A DNA stretch of 64,000 nucleotides from Orobanche coerulescens. Taxonomy: Eukaryota > Streptophyta > Magnoliopsida > Lamiales > Orobanchaceae. The first letter of the stretch is position 1. Every line of letters starts with the position of its first letter. Positions 36,407-46,372 of the stretch are shown piece by piece. The position numbers and the translations under genes were made by a program. The stretch spans positions 47,130,358 to 47,194,357 of the forward strand of contig CM065801.1 in NCBI GenBank assembly GCA_033398695.1, in the 5' to 3' direction. Under the pieces are notes generated by a model that was not told the DNA's origin, did not search any database, and saw only the letters and a program-made list of their open reading frames with translations.

Positions 36407-37466
36407 CCTTCAGATATAACGTAGATAAGGAACATCCTGCTATTATAAATCAAAACTTCCCCTTTCATTTTACACGAAGCAAAAATCGTCTCTCTCTCTA
36501 AAATCATCCTCCAGTCTCCTCACTCAAGTTCGAGCCTTCCTAGCCTCATATTATCGTAGTAGAAAGGATTGTTCAAGCTCCGGAAAAGGTTTTGAAGGTG
36601 TTGTATCCCGGTATTCATCGTTCTTCATTGTTCTTCCTCATCCCTCATCAAGTACGGTAAGTTTATCTAGTCTTTGAATCTATTTTGATGATGATAGTAT
36701 GTTGTACCAGATTTCGGGTGTTTTGGGTAGTTTAGAACTCTTGAAGATAATCGAACCATGGAAACTAGCACTAAGCTTAATGTAAGCCTATCTCAGACTA
36801 GCATTTGTATATCTTGTTGTGAAGATTTTATGCTGGACTGTGACCTTGTGAGTAAACCTACCTTGCCAATGATATTGGGTTAGTTACGTAATAGATTGTG
36901 TTTAGTTGTTCGATTTTCGTTTGTTAAACTTGTTGGGATTGTTAAGATGAATTAGTTATCAAAATACGAATTAGATAAACAATCACATATATTAGGATTT
37001 CGCCGGAATTGTACTTGTCCGTTCTACCCTAGGATTGCGGAATTTCAAATTTCAGTAATTAGTGAATTTACAAGTGGACATAGTTGTAGTCGCATCATAG
37101 AAATATTGTATAAGTACATTGTAGTTAAATGATGTGATAAATTGATAATCGATGGAATGAGTATTTAAGTAATTCACATTGTTATTAAACATAGAATTTT
37201 AGTATCAACATTATGAATCGAACTAGGTTTAGAATCCTATCGGGACGGGGGTAATTGTCGCTATTCGTCATTATCGCCATGAGGTATTAATCGTCGAATA
37301 TGTAATAGATTGAGCTCTCGATTGTTGGTGTTCAAGCCGTTTTGTCATCAAGGGGCTCTCGTCGGAATTAAGGCAAGTGATACCTTGCTCGGACTATATT
37401 ATGTTAAATTCCAAAAATTTAAAGTGTGTCACTAGTTGTGGAATTTGTGTTCGTTTTACTTACCTA

Positions 37467-37650
37467 GGTCCAGGGTATTCCTGTGTAGATACTTCCGTGA
37501 CCCTTGGTTGCGACCTTGGGAGTTTATGTGTTGATATACCGTACTGAACCGTGTTGAGGGATAAAACCTGAATGGTACCCACGTCCGGAGTATTCATGTA
37601 TAGATGCTTCCGTAACCCTTGGTTGCGACCTGAGAGTTTATGTGTTGATA
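37467..37650. repeat. Diverged repeat pair in the LTR (~115-bp spacing)
   Basis: Both copies contain GTATTC, TAGATRCTTCCGT, ACCCTTGGTTGCGACC and GAGTTTATGTGTTGATA in the same order, starting near 37467 and 37582. Confidence 0.75.
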
Positions 37651-37780
37651 GAAAAGATAATGTTGAGTATCATGTGATCTATTGCCAAACCAAATAAAAA
37701 TATTGTACTGCGGATTTATCTTATTCTATCAATGAACTTTTGATCTTATTGTCTGACCGAGATTGGCTGGCACGATTCGT

Positions 37781-38118
37781 CGTGCCAGGCAAATTTGTTG
37801 AATATGTGCAGGACATTCCCGAAAGTTCCGGTCAGGCTTGAGCAGTGTTGGGAAAAAGCCTTGCTGTTTCGTTTCTTTAAATTAAATTCTGAAATGTCCC
37901 ACGTTTATGTAATAGTCGTGTTTGCGAATTTGTTTTCCTAAGTATTTATCGTGCCAGGCAAATTTGTTGAATATGTGCAGGACATTCCCGAAAGTTCCGG
38001 TCAGGCTTGAGCAGTGTTTGGAAAAAGCCTTGCTGTCTCGTTTCTTTAAATTAAATTCTGAAATGTCCCACGTTTATGTAATAGTCGTGTTTGCGAATTT
38101 GTTTTCCTAAGTATTTTG
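37781..38118. repeat. 169-bp tandem duplication at the LTR 3' end
   Basis: CGTGCCAGGCAAATTTGTTG begins at 37781 and 37950; the two copies are almost identical over their full length (ATTCCCGAAAGTTCCGG, TTTGCGAATTTGTTTTCC), indicating a recent duplication within this LTR copy. Confidence 0.92.
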
Positions 38119-38262
38119 TTTCGCACTTATACCATCATGGAACTATTTTCACACAATTTATTTAATGGAGAAATCTTAAAGTCTTAATAATAAAAATACC
38201 TCGTGGGTCCCATACGGGATTCACGGCACTGTAACATTCTGGTTAATTTTGGGGGTGTTACA

Positions 38263-38362
38263 CAGTCGATCCCAACCCATTGAGTCTTTCCATCAACTAT
38301 GAGACGGGCCGTATGCCTCTCAAAAGTACCATCAGACAGTTCTTTATAAGAAAAATCCACAT
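38263..38362 (-). pseudogene. Copia reverse transcriptase fragment (N-terminal part)
   Basis: Minus strand DGTFERHTARLIVDGKTQ then WVGIDC, the start of the RT domain in plant Copia elements. It is cut at 38262 by the chromovirus LTR. Confidence 0.8.
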
Positions 38363-38437
38363 ATCAGGCGGACGGGGCACCAACTCCCACGTCTTATTTT
38401 GTTGGATGATAAATCAAAACACATAAACCCCCTATGA

Positions 38438-38672
38438 TTAGGCGGATACACCAAAAAACACACACGGAGTGAAACGGGCTTGGAGTTTATGAATAGTAGT
38501 GGCAGGAAAGAGAGGATAACATAAGCACCCGAAAACCCGAAGATGTGAGTATGATGGATCCCTTTGGTAGAGAATTTTGAGAGGATATTGGTTGGATAAT
38601 AATTTGCTGGGAAGAATATTCCGAAGATATGTAGCCATTTCTAAGGCGTGATGCCAAAAATAAGGTGGTAAA
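38438..38672 (-). pseudogene. Copia integrase C-terminal fragment
   Basis: Minus strand PPYFWHHALEMATYL, LPSKLLSNQYPLKILYQR, YSHLRVFGCLCYPLFP and IHKLQARFTPCVFFG, the conserved C-terminal integrase block of Copia polyproteins, ending in a stop after GVSA. The sequence between this and the RT fragment at 38263-38362 is deleted. The Athila-like LTR inserted into this frame at 38673. Confidence 0.9.
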
Positions 38673-39993
38673 TGTTAGGCGTATTTTTATACGCTTATTT
38701 ATTATTATTTTTATCCATTTGAAGTCTAAATCTGCTTAAATGAGCTTTTAATGCACTATTCTTATATGTTTTGTAGGAAATTGGAGTCCGGAAGCTCGAA
38801 CGGTGAAAAACGGGCCGAAACAACAAATTTTGGCCTGGGGCCGCGGCACGAACCAAATGAGCCGCGGCAAACGAAGGTGATCAGCAAGCACCGAACTAAC
38901 TGTACCGAGGGCCGCGACACAAGGATGCTGAGCCACGGCCCAGGAAGAAAAAGTTGTGCCCAGGTATAGGCGCTGAGCGTGAAGGGCCGCGGCACAGATT
39001 AAGAGAGCCGCGGCCCACAGAGCGGTTTTGATGGATTTGCCGCGTTTCTGGGCCGTTTTCGGAGGCTGTTTTCGACCCAATCCCCGGACGCGTTTTGGAG
39101 GCTAATGATAGTTATAAATAGGGATTCAAGGTCTAAAAACAGGAGAGGGAAGATCGATCATCAAGGGAATCGAGGAATCGAGGAATCGAGAAGAAGCAGA
39201 ACACACCAAGGAGCAGAGAGCGGAAGCTAGAGAACGGAGGAATCCAAGTTCTTCGTCTGTGTTTGATTTCTATGCTTTCTTTAATTCTTTTTGTATTTTT
39301 ATTTTCTAGCATGTCAGGCTAGAACCCTAGTCTAGGATTTTGATGAAACCGAGGTTTTGATGAATTAACTTTTGATTATCAATTCAATTCCCTTTTCTAT
39401 TGAGTTTTCTCCAATTGTTCTTAATGCTTTGAATTGTGTGGCCTATAATTGAATTGTTTTGTTTACGCAACTCGAATCGGGAGAGGAGAATTGGTAGGAA
39501 ATAATTGGTGAGAATCGTTTTATCTTGTGAGATAGGAATATACTCATAGGAACTACGTGGCCTTTCTGAAGTTTTCATGCTTTTTGCCTATTGTCGAAAT
39601 AATCCACCTAGGAATAGAGTGTATTATTCGCCTTAGATAATTCTATTGATCTCGGGAGAGGCGGTAGAGTATTTTAGCAACCTTCGCCTTCAATAAATTG
39701 GGAAATCATTAAATTCATATAATCAAGAGTAATTCGGATAAACCGAGGTGGATTCACAATCCTAGATTAATTCCTTAGTTGATTTTCTTTCTTCGAACAA
39801 TCGTTTTCATTATTTATTATTTTATTAATTTTCTTTAATTATTCTTGCATCTCCAATTTTGATAGTTCAGATAAAATTAGAATACTCATAAATAGGTAAT
39901 TAGTAAGTCAGTCCTCATGAGAAAGATATCTTACTCATCTCTTTATTACTTGTTTACGATAACGTGCACTTGCGTTCAACGAAATTCGCAACA
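38673..39993 (+). repeat. 5' LTR of Athila-like gag-protease element
   Basis: 1321 bp from TGTTAGGCGTATTTTTA to CGCAACA. Recognisably homologous to but clearly diverged from the LTRs at 44906, 56361, 60103 and 63844. GCCGCGGC palindromes (38840-39021) precede a TATA box, GTTATAAATA (39111-39120). Left flank GTAAA (38668-38672) would be the target duplication; its partner lies outside the window. Confidence 0.85.
38840..39021. promoter_or_regulatory. GCCGCGGC palindrome array
   Basis: Full copies of GCCGCGGC at intervals of roughly 15-70 bases, usually within GAGCCGCGGC or GGGCCGCGGC followed by ACA or CCA, plus degenerate sites such as GGCCGCGACAC. About 90 bases separate the last copy from the TATA box. 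Confidence 0.75.
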
Positions 39994-39999
39994 AGTTTT

Positions 40000-40018
40000 T
40001 GGCGCCGTTGCCGGGGAC
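40000..40018 (+). other. Primer binding site, tRNA-Asp type
   Basis: TGGCGCCGTTGCCGGGGAC, six bases after the LTR end. This site type is typical of Athila/Tat Gypsy elements. Confidence 0.88.
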
Positions 40019-40130
40019 TGATTATTTTACTAATATCGATTTCAGTATTTCTAGTCTTAGTTTGAACATTTTTTTTATTTCTGTGTAATTCGTATTATTT
40101 GTTTTCCTTTCAGGAATTTCTGATTAGTGC

Positions 40131-41459
40131 ATGAGAAAACTCGGTAACGAAGGCCTACTACCTTTGGATACCGAACTCGAGCGCACTCTTCGAAAAAACA
40201 AGAAGGAAAAGCACGAGCTACCAGCTAAAGACACCATGGCCGAGAACACGGAAAATCATGGAGGAGAAAATCCCATTCAGCAAGCTCAACCGGCATTAGC
40301 ACTCCGTGATTATGCTATACAACAAATAAATGCGAACTTTTCGGGAATTCGGCGTCCAACCATCCAAGCGAACAACTTCGAAATCAAGCCGGCTATTATT
40401 CAGATGGTGCAAGCAAGCCAGTTTTGTGGACTGGCAAACGACGATCCCAACGCACATATCGCTTCATTTCTCGAGATTTGTGACACCTTCAAGAATAATG
40501 GTGTCACCGATGATGCTATTCGTCTGCGGCTCTTCCCTTTCTCTCTAAGGGACAAAGCCAAATTTTGGTTGAATTGGGCGGAATTAGCACAAGCCTTTCT
40601 GGCTAAGTTCTTCCCACCATCAAAGACGGCGAGACTAAGGAACGAGATAACCACTTTCGGGCAATTTGATATCGAATCGCTGCATGAAGCTTGGGAGCGA
40701 TACAAAGATTTGCTAAGAAGATGCCCACATCATGGCCTAACGGACTGGCTACAAATTCAAACATTTTATAACGGATTGAGTGCTTCTACACGCACTCTTG
40801 TTGATGCAGCCGCTGGAGGAGCGTTAATGGGAAAGACTATGGTGGAAGCTCATTCTCTATTGGAAGTGATGGCTGCAAATGCTTATCAGTGGCCTTCCGA
40901 ACGAGTGATCCCGAAGCGAGTAATGGAAGTCTCCAATAATGATCCAATATCTGCACTATCAGCACAAGTCGCAGCACTGACTCAACAACTTCAAGCCTTT
41001 TCACATGCTCCTTCCCCCGTTACCACTGAATCATGTAATTGGTGCAACGGATCTCATCCTAGCGCAGAGTGCCAAGTCGGAAGTCCTTTCGAGCAACCTC
41101 CGATAGAACAAGCTCAGTTCGTTGGAAACGGGAATCGGCAAAATAATCTGTATTCCAACACATATAATCCGGGGTGGAGAAATCACCCTAACTTTTCGTG
41201 GAAGAATGGACAAAACTTAACCCAACCTCAGTTTCCTCAACACCAACAGCAACCTCCTCCCGTTCCAAATATCTCTCTAGAGGAAGCAATGGCGAAATTG
41301 GCAGCAAATATGAGTCAGTTCATGACCCGTACGGAAGCAACCTTGCAAAACCATTCCGCTTCTATTCGCAACTTGGAAGTACAATTGGGTCAAATAGCAA
41401 ATGTGTTAACAGCCCGCCCTGAGGGTACCCTGCCAAGTACAACCGAGACGAACCCCTGA
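40131..41459 (+). CDS. Athila-like Gag
   Basis: 442 codons from ATG 40131. After a polar N-terminus with LERTLRKNKKEKHE (residues ~17-30), the Retrotrans_gag domain runs from about residue 70 (IKPAIIQMVQASQFCGLAND) through DAIRLRLFPFSLRDKAKFWL to FYNGLSASTRTLVDAAAGGA. Then a CX2C-like SCNWCNGSHPSAEC and a Gln/Pro-rich C-terminus follow. Gag forms the particle and binds RNA. The frame ends at a TGA (41457-41459) in the context NP-stop-ESINAISLRSGK, where relatives have an Arg codon, so the Gag-protease frame is split by what is probably a CGA-to-TGA change. Confidence 0.88.
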   Translation: MRKLGNEGLLPLDTELERTLRKNKKEKHELPAKDTMAENTENHGGENPIQQAQPALALRDYAIQQINANFSGIRRPTIQANNFEIKPAIIQMVQASQFCGLANDDPNAHIASFLEICDTFKNNGVTDDAIRLRLFPFSLRDKAKFWLNWAELAQAFLAKFFPPSKTARLRNEITTFGQFDIESLHEAWERYKDLLRRCPHHGLTDWLQIQTFYNGLSASTRTLVDAAAGGALMGKTMVEAHSLLEVMAANAYQWPSERVIPKRVMEVSNNDPISALSAQVAALTQQLQAFSHAPSPVTTESCNWCNGSHPSAECQVGSPFEQPPIEQAQFVGNGNRQNNLYSNTYNPGWRNHPNFSWKNGQNLTQPQFPQHQQQPPPVPNISLEEAMAKLAANMSQFMTRTEATLQNHSASIRNLEVQLGQIANVLTARPEGTLPSTTETNP

Positions 41460-41480
41460 GAGAGTATAAATGCCATTAGT

Positions 41481-42713
41481 TTGAGAAGCGGGAAGGAAGT
41501 GTGCGAGCAGCATGGGCAGAGCAAAAAGGGAGGTGATGATGAGGAAAAGAAAAATTTGGCGACTGAGGAATCACAAAATTCTAGACCCTCGAAACTGTTT
41601 CCTGACAATCCAAAGGCATATGTACCACCCGTCTCGTTTCCGCAGCGTTTGCAAAAGCAAAAACTTGACAAACAATTCTCCAAGTTTCTTGACGTCTTCA
41701 AGAAACTACATATCAACATTCCATTTGCTGATGCCTTGGAACAAATGCCGAGCTATGTGAAGTTCATGAAAGAGATCCTATCTAACAAAAGAAAGCTCGA
41801 GGAATATGAGATAGTGGCATTGACAGAAGAGTGCAGCGCTATCTTGCAGAAAAAGCTCCCGCCAAAATTGAAGGATCCAGGAAGTTTTAATATACCGTGC
41901 ACTTTAGGAAATCTGTCTTTTGATAGAGCGTTGTGTGATCTCGGGGCCAGCATTAATTTTATGCCCCTTTCCATATTTAAGAATCTAGTCATTGGGGAGG
42001 CCAAGCCGACGACAATCTTGCTGCAATTAGCTGACCGATCTATCAAGTACCCGAGGGGGGTAATAGAAGATGTTTTAGTCAAGGTAGATAAATTCATCTT
42101 TTCAGCTGATTTCATTGTGCTCGATATGGAGGAGGACCAAGACATCCCAATTATTTTGGGAAGACCATTCTTAGCTACCGGCCGAACTCTCATTGGCGTG
42201 GAAAAATGGAAACTCACTCTGCGGGTTCAAGATGAGCAAGTCACTTTCCAAGTGTTTCAATCCTTTCCGTGTCCAAGTAGTGTTGAGAAGGGTTCACAAA
42301 TTGAAAGTGTAGATATCTTTGCGAAAGACGCACACCGGGAGAGTTGTCGGTCGAAGTGTTCAAAATCCGTTTCAGCTGCTCCGACGTTTAATAAAAATGA
42401 AGAGCGAATCATGTTTCTTAAGCAGTTAAATATGTCATCTTCAACATCCGTTCATCCACCATCGATAAAATCTCATGCTGTCATAAATTCGCCCGTGGAG
42501 TTGAAAATTAAGCCGGATGTCAAACGAGTACCAAGTCAACTGAAAAATGGGTGTTTTGGGAGGCTACTATTGTTAAAGCCGTTTCGCAAAGAACGTTGGA
42601 TATCCAAATCAATAGTCGAACGATTTAAATTTAATGGTCAACAATTTAAATCACGTAATAACGGTTCGATGGAATGTGCGGAGTCCAAATGGTCTTTGCG
42701 AAATGCGAATTGA
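41481..42713 (+). pseudogene. Athila-like protease plus joined pol C-terminus (RT and integrase core deleted)
   Basis: Same frame as Gag. LRSGKEVCEQ opens the linker; the retropepsin-like domain shows RALCDLGASINFMPLSI (catalytic Asp in DLGAS), PTTILLQLADRSIKYPRG, FIVLDMEEDQDIPIILGRP and FLATGRTLIGVEKW. After residue ~290 the similarity ends. RFKFNGQQFK near the C-terminus resembles the FKVNGQRLK end of Athila integrase. No YXDD reverse transcriptase, RNase H or DDE integrase core is present, so an internal deletion seems to have joined protease linker to pol end. The protease may be intact; the element cannot copy itself. Confidence 0.82.
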
Positions 42714-42753
42714 TTTTCAAAAATTCCGGCTGAAGACTATAAAATTAGCGCTT

Positions 42754-42771
42754 CTCGGGAGGCAACCCGAG
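42754..42771 (+). other. Conserved post-pol hairpin, CTCGGG-AGGCAA-CCCGAG
   Basis: Perfect 6-bp stem with loop AGGCAA, preceded by GCTGAAGAC and AGCGCTT. Each array unit has the same loop and leader with different stem bases (see 54790, 58530, 62273). Change in stem with pairing retained supports an RNA structure. Confidence 0.75.
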
Positions 42772-42929
42772 TATTAGTTGTAGATTTTATTTTTTCAGTG
42801 TTTTCTTGCATTTTAGAGTCTTTATTTTTCGTCATTTTTGCATTGATTTGCTTATCCCTTTCGTTCTTGATGTGTTCCTTTGAAAATTCTGTGCAGAAAT
42901 CACCCCAGGGGAAAATTCAGCATTGGGCC

Positions 42930-43117
42930 GCGGCACAAGGATAGTGAGCCGCGGCACACACAAGTTAACACAACAAGGCCAAACAAACTGTAATCTGTGC
43001 CGCGGCACGGACCAAATGAGCCGCGGCACAAGGCGAAAGAACAAACAACGCCCAGAAGGCTGTACTCTGGGCCGCGGCCCCTGTTCGGAAGATGAACAAC
43101 CCAGGTCTTCTTTATAA
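42930..43117 (+). promoter_or_regulatory. Internal promoter-like region: second GCCGCGGC array and TATA
   Basis: Five GCCGCGGC copies (about 42930-43080) followed by CTTTATAA (43110-43117) and paired CGATCGGCCGA sites (43121, 43167). It copies the LTR promoter layout inside the element, downstream of pol. A CT-rich leader with a CAG/GTGATT donor-like site near 43223 and a TTTTCAG acceptor at 43744-43750 follow, then an ATG at 43760. Confidence 0.6.
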
Positions 43118-43759
43118 CCCGATCGGCCGACACACCAGGTAAATTCCCTTCATCTCTGCGCACAACGATCGGCCGAACATCTTCTCAACTCTTCTTCTTC
43201 TTGCATATTTCAATCCAAGTCAGGTGATTCTAAATCTCTTAATCCTAATTGATACATGATTTGAAAAGTAAGGTATTGTTTTTCATCCAATCCTGAATAT
43301 GTTGTTAGTTTTTCTTCAGAGTTCTCTCAAAAATTGAGTTGGAATATGGTGGATATGGTGATTGATTGTAATGGTATTTGTGATTTTGTTTAATTGTTGA
43401 TGTTATTTGTCGTTTTTCTCATGACTATCGATTGAGGTTGTTATTTTTGGGGATTGAATTAAGATATTGTCATGTTTGTTCTTCATTTGAACTCATGCAG
43501 TCAAAGTGTTTGATGAAATGCATAAATGAAAATTTTTTTAGCCAACGTTTGAAGCTATGTGCAACGAATTTGTTTATAGTTTACATTGTACCCCAAACCT
43601 TACGTCAAGTTTAAAAGTGAAAGCTAAACTTTAATTTTCTCTCACGACGGTGCAAGCTCGTTCAACTCTAAATTCACGTTTTGCATACCTTAAGTCAAGT
43701 GGTGTTGTTTTCCTTAAAATTTACGTAACTTCCGGTGGTTATCTTTTCAGGAACGTGCC

Positions 43760-43840
43760 ATGGCTAGAAAGAGGAAGGTTAGCATAAGGGCTAGGACACA
43801 ATCGTCCCCCACAAGAGGGGAAACTTCACAATGCTGTTGA
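43760..43840 (+). pseudogene. Start of the Athila third ORF, truncated by recombination
   Basis: MARKRKVSIRARTQSSPTRG and six more residues, then stop. It sits right after a good splice acceptor (TTTTCAG, 43744-43750), in the position of the extra 3' ORF (env-like region) of Athila elements, and is rich in Arg/Lys as such starts often are. Sequence from about 43830 onward is identical in kind to the small array units, so the ORF was cut off at the join. Confidence 0.5.
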
Positions 43841-44905
43841 TGGTTTTTGTCAAAAACGTGAATTTTTCGTGAATTTTTCCTGCTTCCGTGTGTAAAACTG
43901 ATGTTACGATACTAATTCCTCTTGGAAGAAACAGTTGAGTTTTGGTCGAGTTGCAGTCAGCGATATCTGCTTCTGTTGAGTATTCAATTAGGTCCGAAAT
44001 TTTATCGTTTTTTTAGAAATCTTAGAAGATAAGAAAGGAGACATACGTGTTTTCAAATCACCGTTTATACGTTTGGTTAAACTTTTCGCGTAGCTAGTCG
44101 TCCAGTAATATGAGTCTTGTTGGCACTTGGATTGAGTTTAGAGTCGGACAGTTTTTAAAAAAAGTCGAGATATTAGTTGTTCTATGATGGGAAATCTAGT
44201 AACCGGGGGTATTCACGTGACCCGTGGTTTACTCTCGCGTAAAACGACGACCCTGAATAGATTAATATTTTAGAAATATCGCATTACCGATGATGAGAAG
44301 CCTAGTAACTGGGGGTATTCACGTGACCCGTTGTTTACTCTCGCGTAAAACGGCAACCTTGACATACGGGAATTGCTATTCGAGTTTTTTCTCCGCTGTA
44401 GAGGGAGACTTAGTAACTAGAAGCATGCATGTGCCCCATGGGTGACTTTTATGTCAAACGGTTTCCCGATACATGAGAATGGAAATCCACCCTAGGATCA
44501 TCCCGATGAAATATCCCGAAAGCCGAAACCTAGTGGTTAACTCGAATCATATTATTGATCATACATAAGGGAATACTATACGAGGATTAATTTTGACAAT
44601 GAAACTCTTCAATTTTTTGCCACTAGACTGTGGGACTGGGCGAGTTGGCTCGTTTATTTTACACGCTTGTTAATCTTTGAGCTGGATTTTCTTCATAAAC
44701 GATTGATTAGGACTGAAATTGGTTACTTAGTGGAATCAGTGTCCTGGATGTGACTCATTATTACGATACTTGTACTATTATTTGAGATTTTCAGGGTAGT
44801 ATTGATTAAGTTGAGCACTATGGACTTGCATGATTATTCACGATACATTTTGTTTAAAATTGATTTTTGCTTGAGGACAAGCAAAGGCTCAAGTTTGGGG
44901 GTATT
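43829..44905 (+). mobile_element. Interior 3' part of the small Athila-like element, fused to the gag-protease element
   Basis: From TGCTGTTGATGGTTTTTGTC onward this matches 55260-56360, 58999-60102 and 62743-63843. It includes the three ~107-bp repeats (44190-44480) and ends with AAGTTTGGGGGTATT, the polypurine tract before the LTR at 44906. A short segment present in the units (about 56087-56112, CCCTTCATATTGGCGGTCGG) is missing at 44660-44672. Confidence 0.85.
44190..44480. repeat. Three ~107-bp repeats (unit 0)
   Basis: TAGTAAC marks each copy, followed by a CACGTGACCC or CATGTGCCCC block and a GTAAAACG or GTCAAACG block; third copy most diverged. The same trio occurs at 55612-55925, 59354-59668 and 63097-63410. 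Confidence 0.75.
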
Positions 44906-46192
44906 TGTTAGGCATATTTTTATGCATTTATTGATCATTATTTTATATACATCTTGAGCCTAAAAATGCATAAATGAGCTTTTAATGCTCTATTTTTATA
45001 TGTTTTGCAGGAAATCGGAGTCCGGAATCCGAAACGATAAAAAACAGGCGAAAACAGCAGTTTTTGGTCATGAGCCGCGGCACAAGCCAAGTGAGCCGCG
45101 GCACACGAAGACAACCAGCGAGCCCCGAGTGGACTGTACCATTAGCCGCGGCACAAGTAAAGTGAGCCGCGGCCCAGGAGGAAAATATGCGCCCAAGCAT
45201 CCGGTGCTGAGCAGTAGGGGCCGCGGCACATATTAAGTGAGCCGCGGCCCACATGGCGGTTTTGGCTGAGCCTTCCGCGTTTCTTCGCCGTTTTGGAGCC
45301 TGTTCTCGACCTAATCACACGGATGCGTTTTGAAGGCTGATAACAGTTATAAATAAGCATTGAAGGGCTGAAAACAGGAGAGAATCATCGATCAGAAGGA
45401 AGACATCGCGGTACGGGGAAGAAGAACACAAGAAGGAAATTTGTGGGCGACGACAAGACCACGGATCCTTACGGTTTTTCTTAGTTTTTCCGCATCTTAG
45501 TTTCTAGATCTATTCGAGTAGGATTGTGATTGTAGCCGATTTCATGACGGTTTGATTTATTTATTATTATTTTGATTTACTCGTTATTCGTATTGAGTTA
45601 AATTCTTCTTACTGTTCTTAATGCTTTTTAATTGTCTGGCCAATAGTTGAATTGTTTTGAATGTCTTTATTCGGGGGATGAAATTTAGGCATAGTTCTTG
45701 TGAGACGAATCATAATTTTCGTGAGATAGGAATATACTCATGGGAATTGTGAAGCCTATTTATTGTGGGAATTCTTGAACTGTTTTAGCTATTAATTATC
45801 AAATTCGAATAGGGATATATCGAGTTAATAATTCGTAGTATTTTCTATCGACCTTGGGAAAGGATTTAGAATAAATTAGGAATTCCTGGCTTACAATCAA
45901 TTGAATAACGGTGAATTGAATTGAATAAAAATTATTCCTGATTGTTTGAGGTGAAAATCATAATCCTACACCCTTATTATTATTATTATCTTTATTATTA
46001 TTTTCTATTTATTTTTCTGCTATTAGTTTAGAAATAAATTCTATAATAATTGTTCTTCAAATAAAATTGTGAGTTGACTATATTTTGGTACTTAGTGAAA
46101 TCAGTCCTCGAGGGAACGATATCTTACTTATCACTTTATTACTTGTTGACACCGTGCACTTGCGGCATAGTGTGAGGGATTTCCTCACAACA
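44906..46192 (+). repeat. Array LTR 1
   Basis: TGTTAGGCATATTTTTATG to CCTCACAACA. GCCGCGGC array 45073-45251, TATA box GTTATAAATA at 45347-45356. It has private differences from the later LTRs (GCATATTTTTATGCATT near the start, GTGCACTTGCGGCATAG near the end), so it is the oldest or outgroup copy. Confidence 0.92.
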
Positions 46193-46198
46193 AGTTTT

Positions 46199-46217
46199 TG
46201 GCGCCGTTGCCGGGGAC
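46199..46217 (+). other. Primer binding site, array unit 1
   Basis: TGGCGCCGTTGCCGGGGAC, as in the gag-protease element. Units 2 (57655) and 3 (61397) share a change to TGGCGCCGTTGTCGGGGAC. Confidence 0.88.
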
Positions 46218-46290
46218 TGATTTTTCGCTAATATCAATACCAAACGACTCTAATTTTAATTTGAAGTTTTCTTTAGTCTCTTTATTTTTA

Positions 46291-46372
46291 TTATGTTTTC
46301 CTTTGATTATCGTGACCCATGGCATTTCATAAATCCGAATGTTCTTAATAATTTGCCTAATAGGGTCAGTCA
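46291..46372 (+). pseudogene. Array ORF, unit 1, first part (split by chromovirus)
   Basis: MFSFDYRDPWHFINPNVLNN and a few more residues (LPNRVS), then the chromovirus insertion at 46373. The frame continues at 54089 as QPPPPKQKTMFEQ. See 61491 for the full product. Confidence 0.75.

Larger units (their letters stand above)
35730..38262 (+). repeat. Chromovirus 3' LTR
   Basis: 2533 bp from TGTAATACCACC to TTTTGGGGGTGTTACA. It contains, in order, a TTACGTACGTAA array (36064-36406), a TATA box (ATTATAAAT, 36442-36450), a CT-rich leader, a GTAAG splice donor near 36659 and two sets of tandem repeats. No matching 5' LTR lies in the window. It is not a solo LTR because the polypurine tract is attached. 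Confidence 0.85.

Noticed and set aside
35730..38262. Solo LTR
   Set aside because: The polypurine tract and end of the interior are attached on the left, so it is the 3' LTR of a truncated element.
34603..38672. One Copia element spanning both Copia fragments
   Set aside because: The RNase H piece is on the plus strand and the RT/integrase pieces on the minus strand, so they are separate remnants or rearranged.
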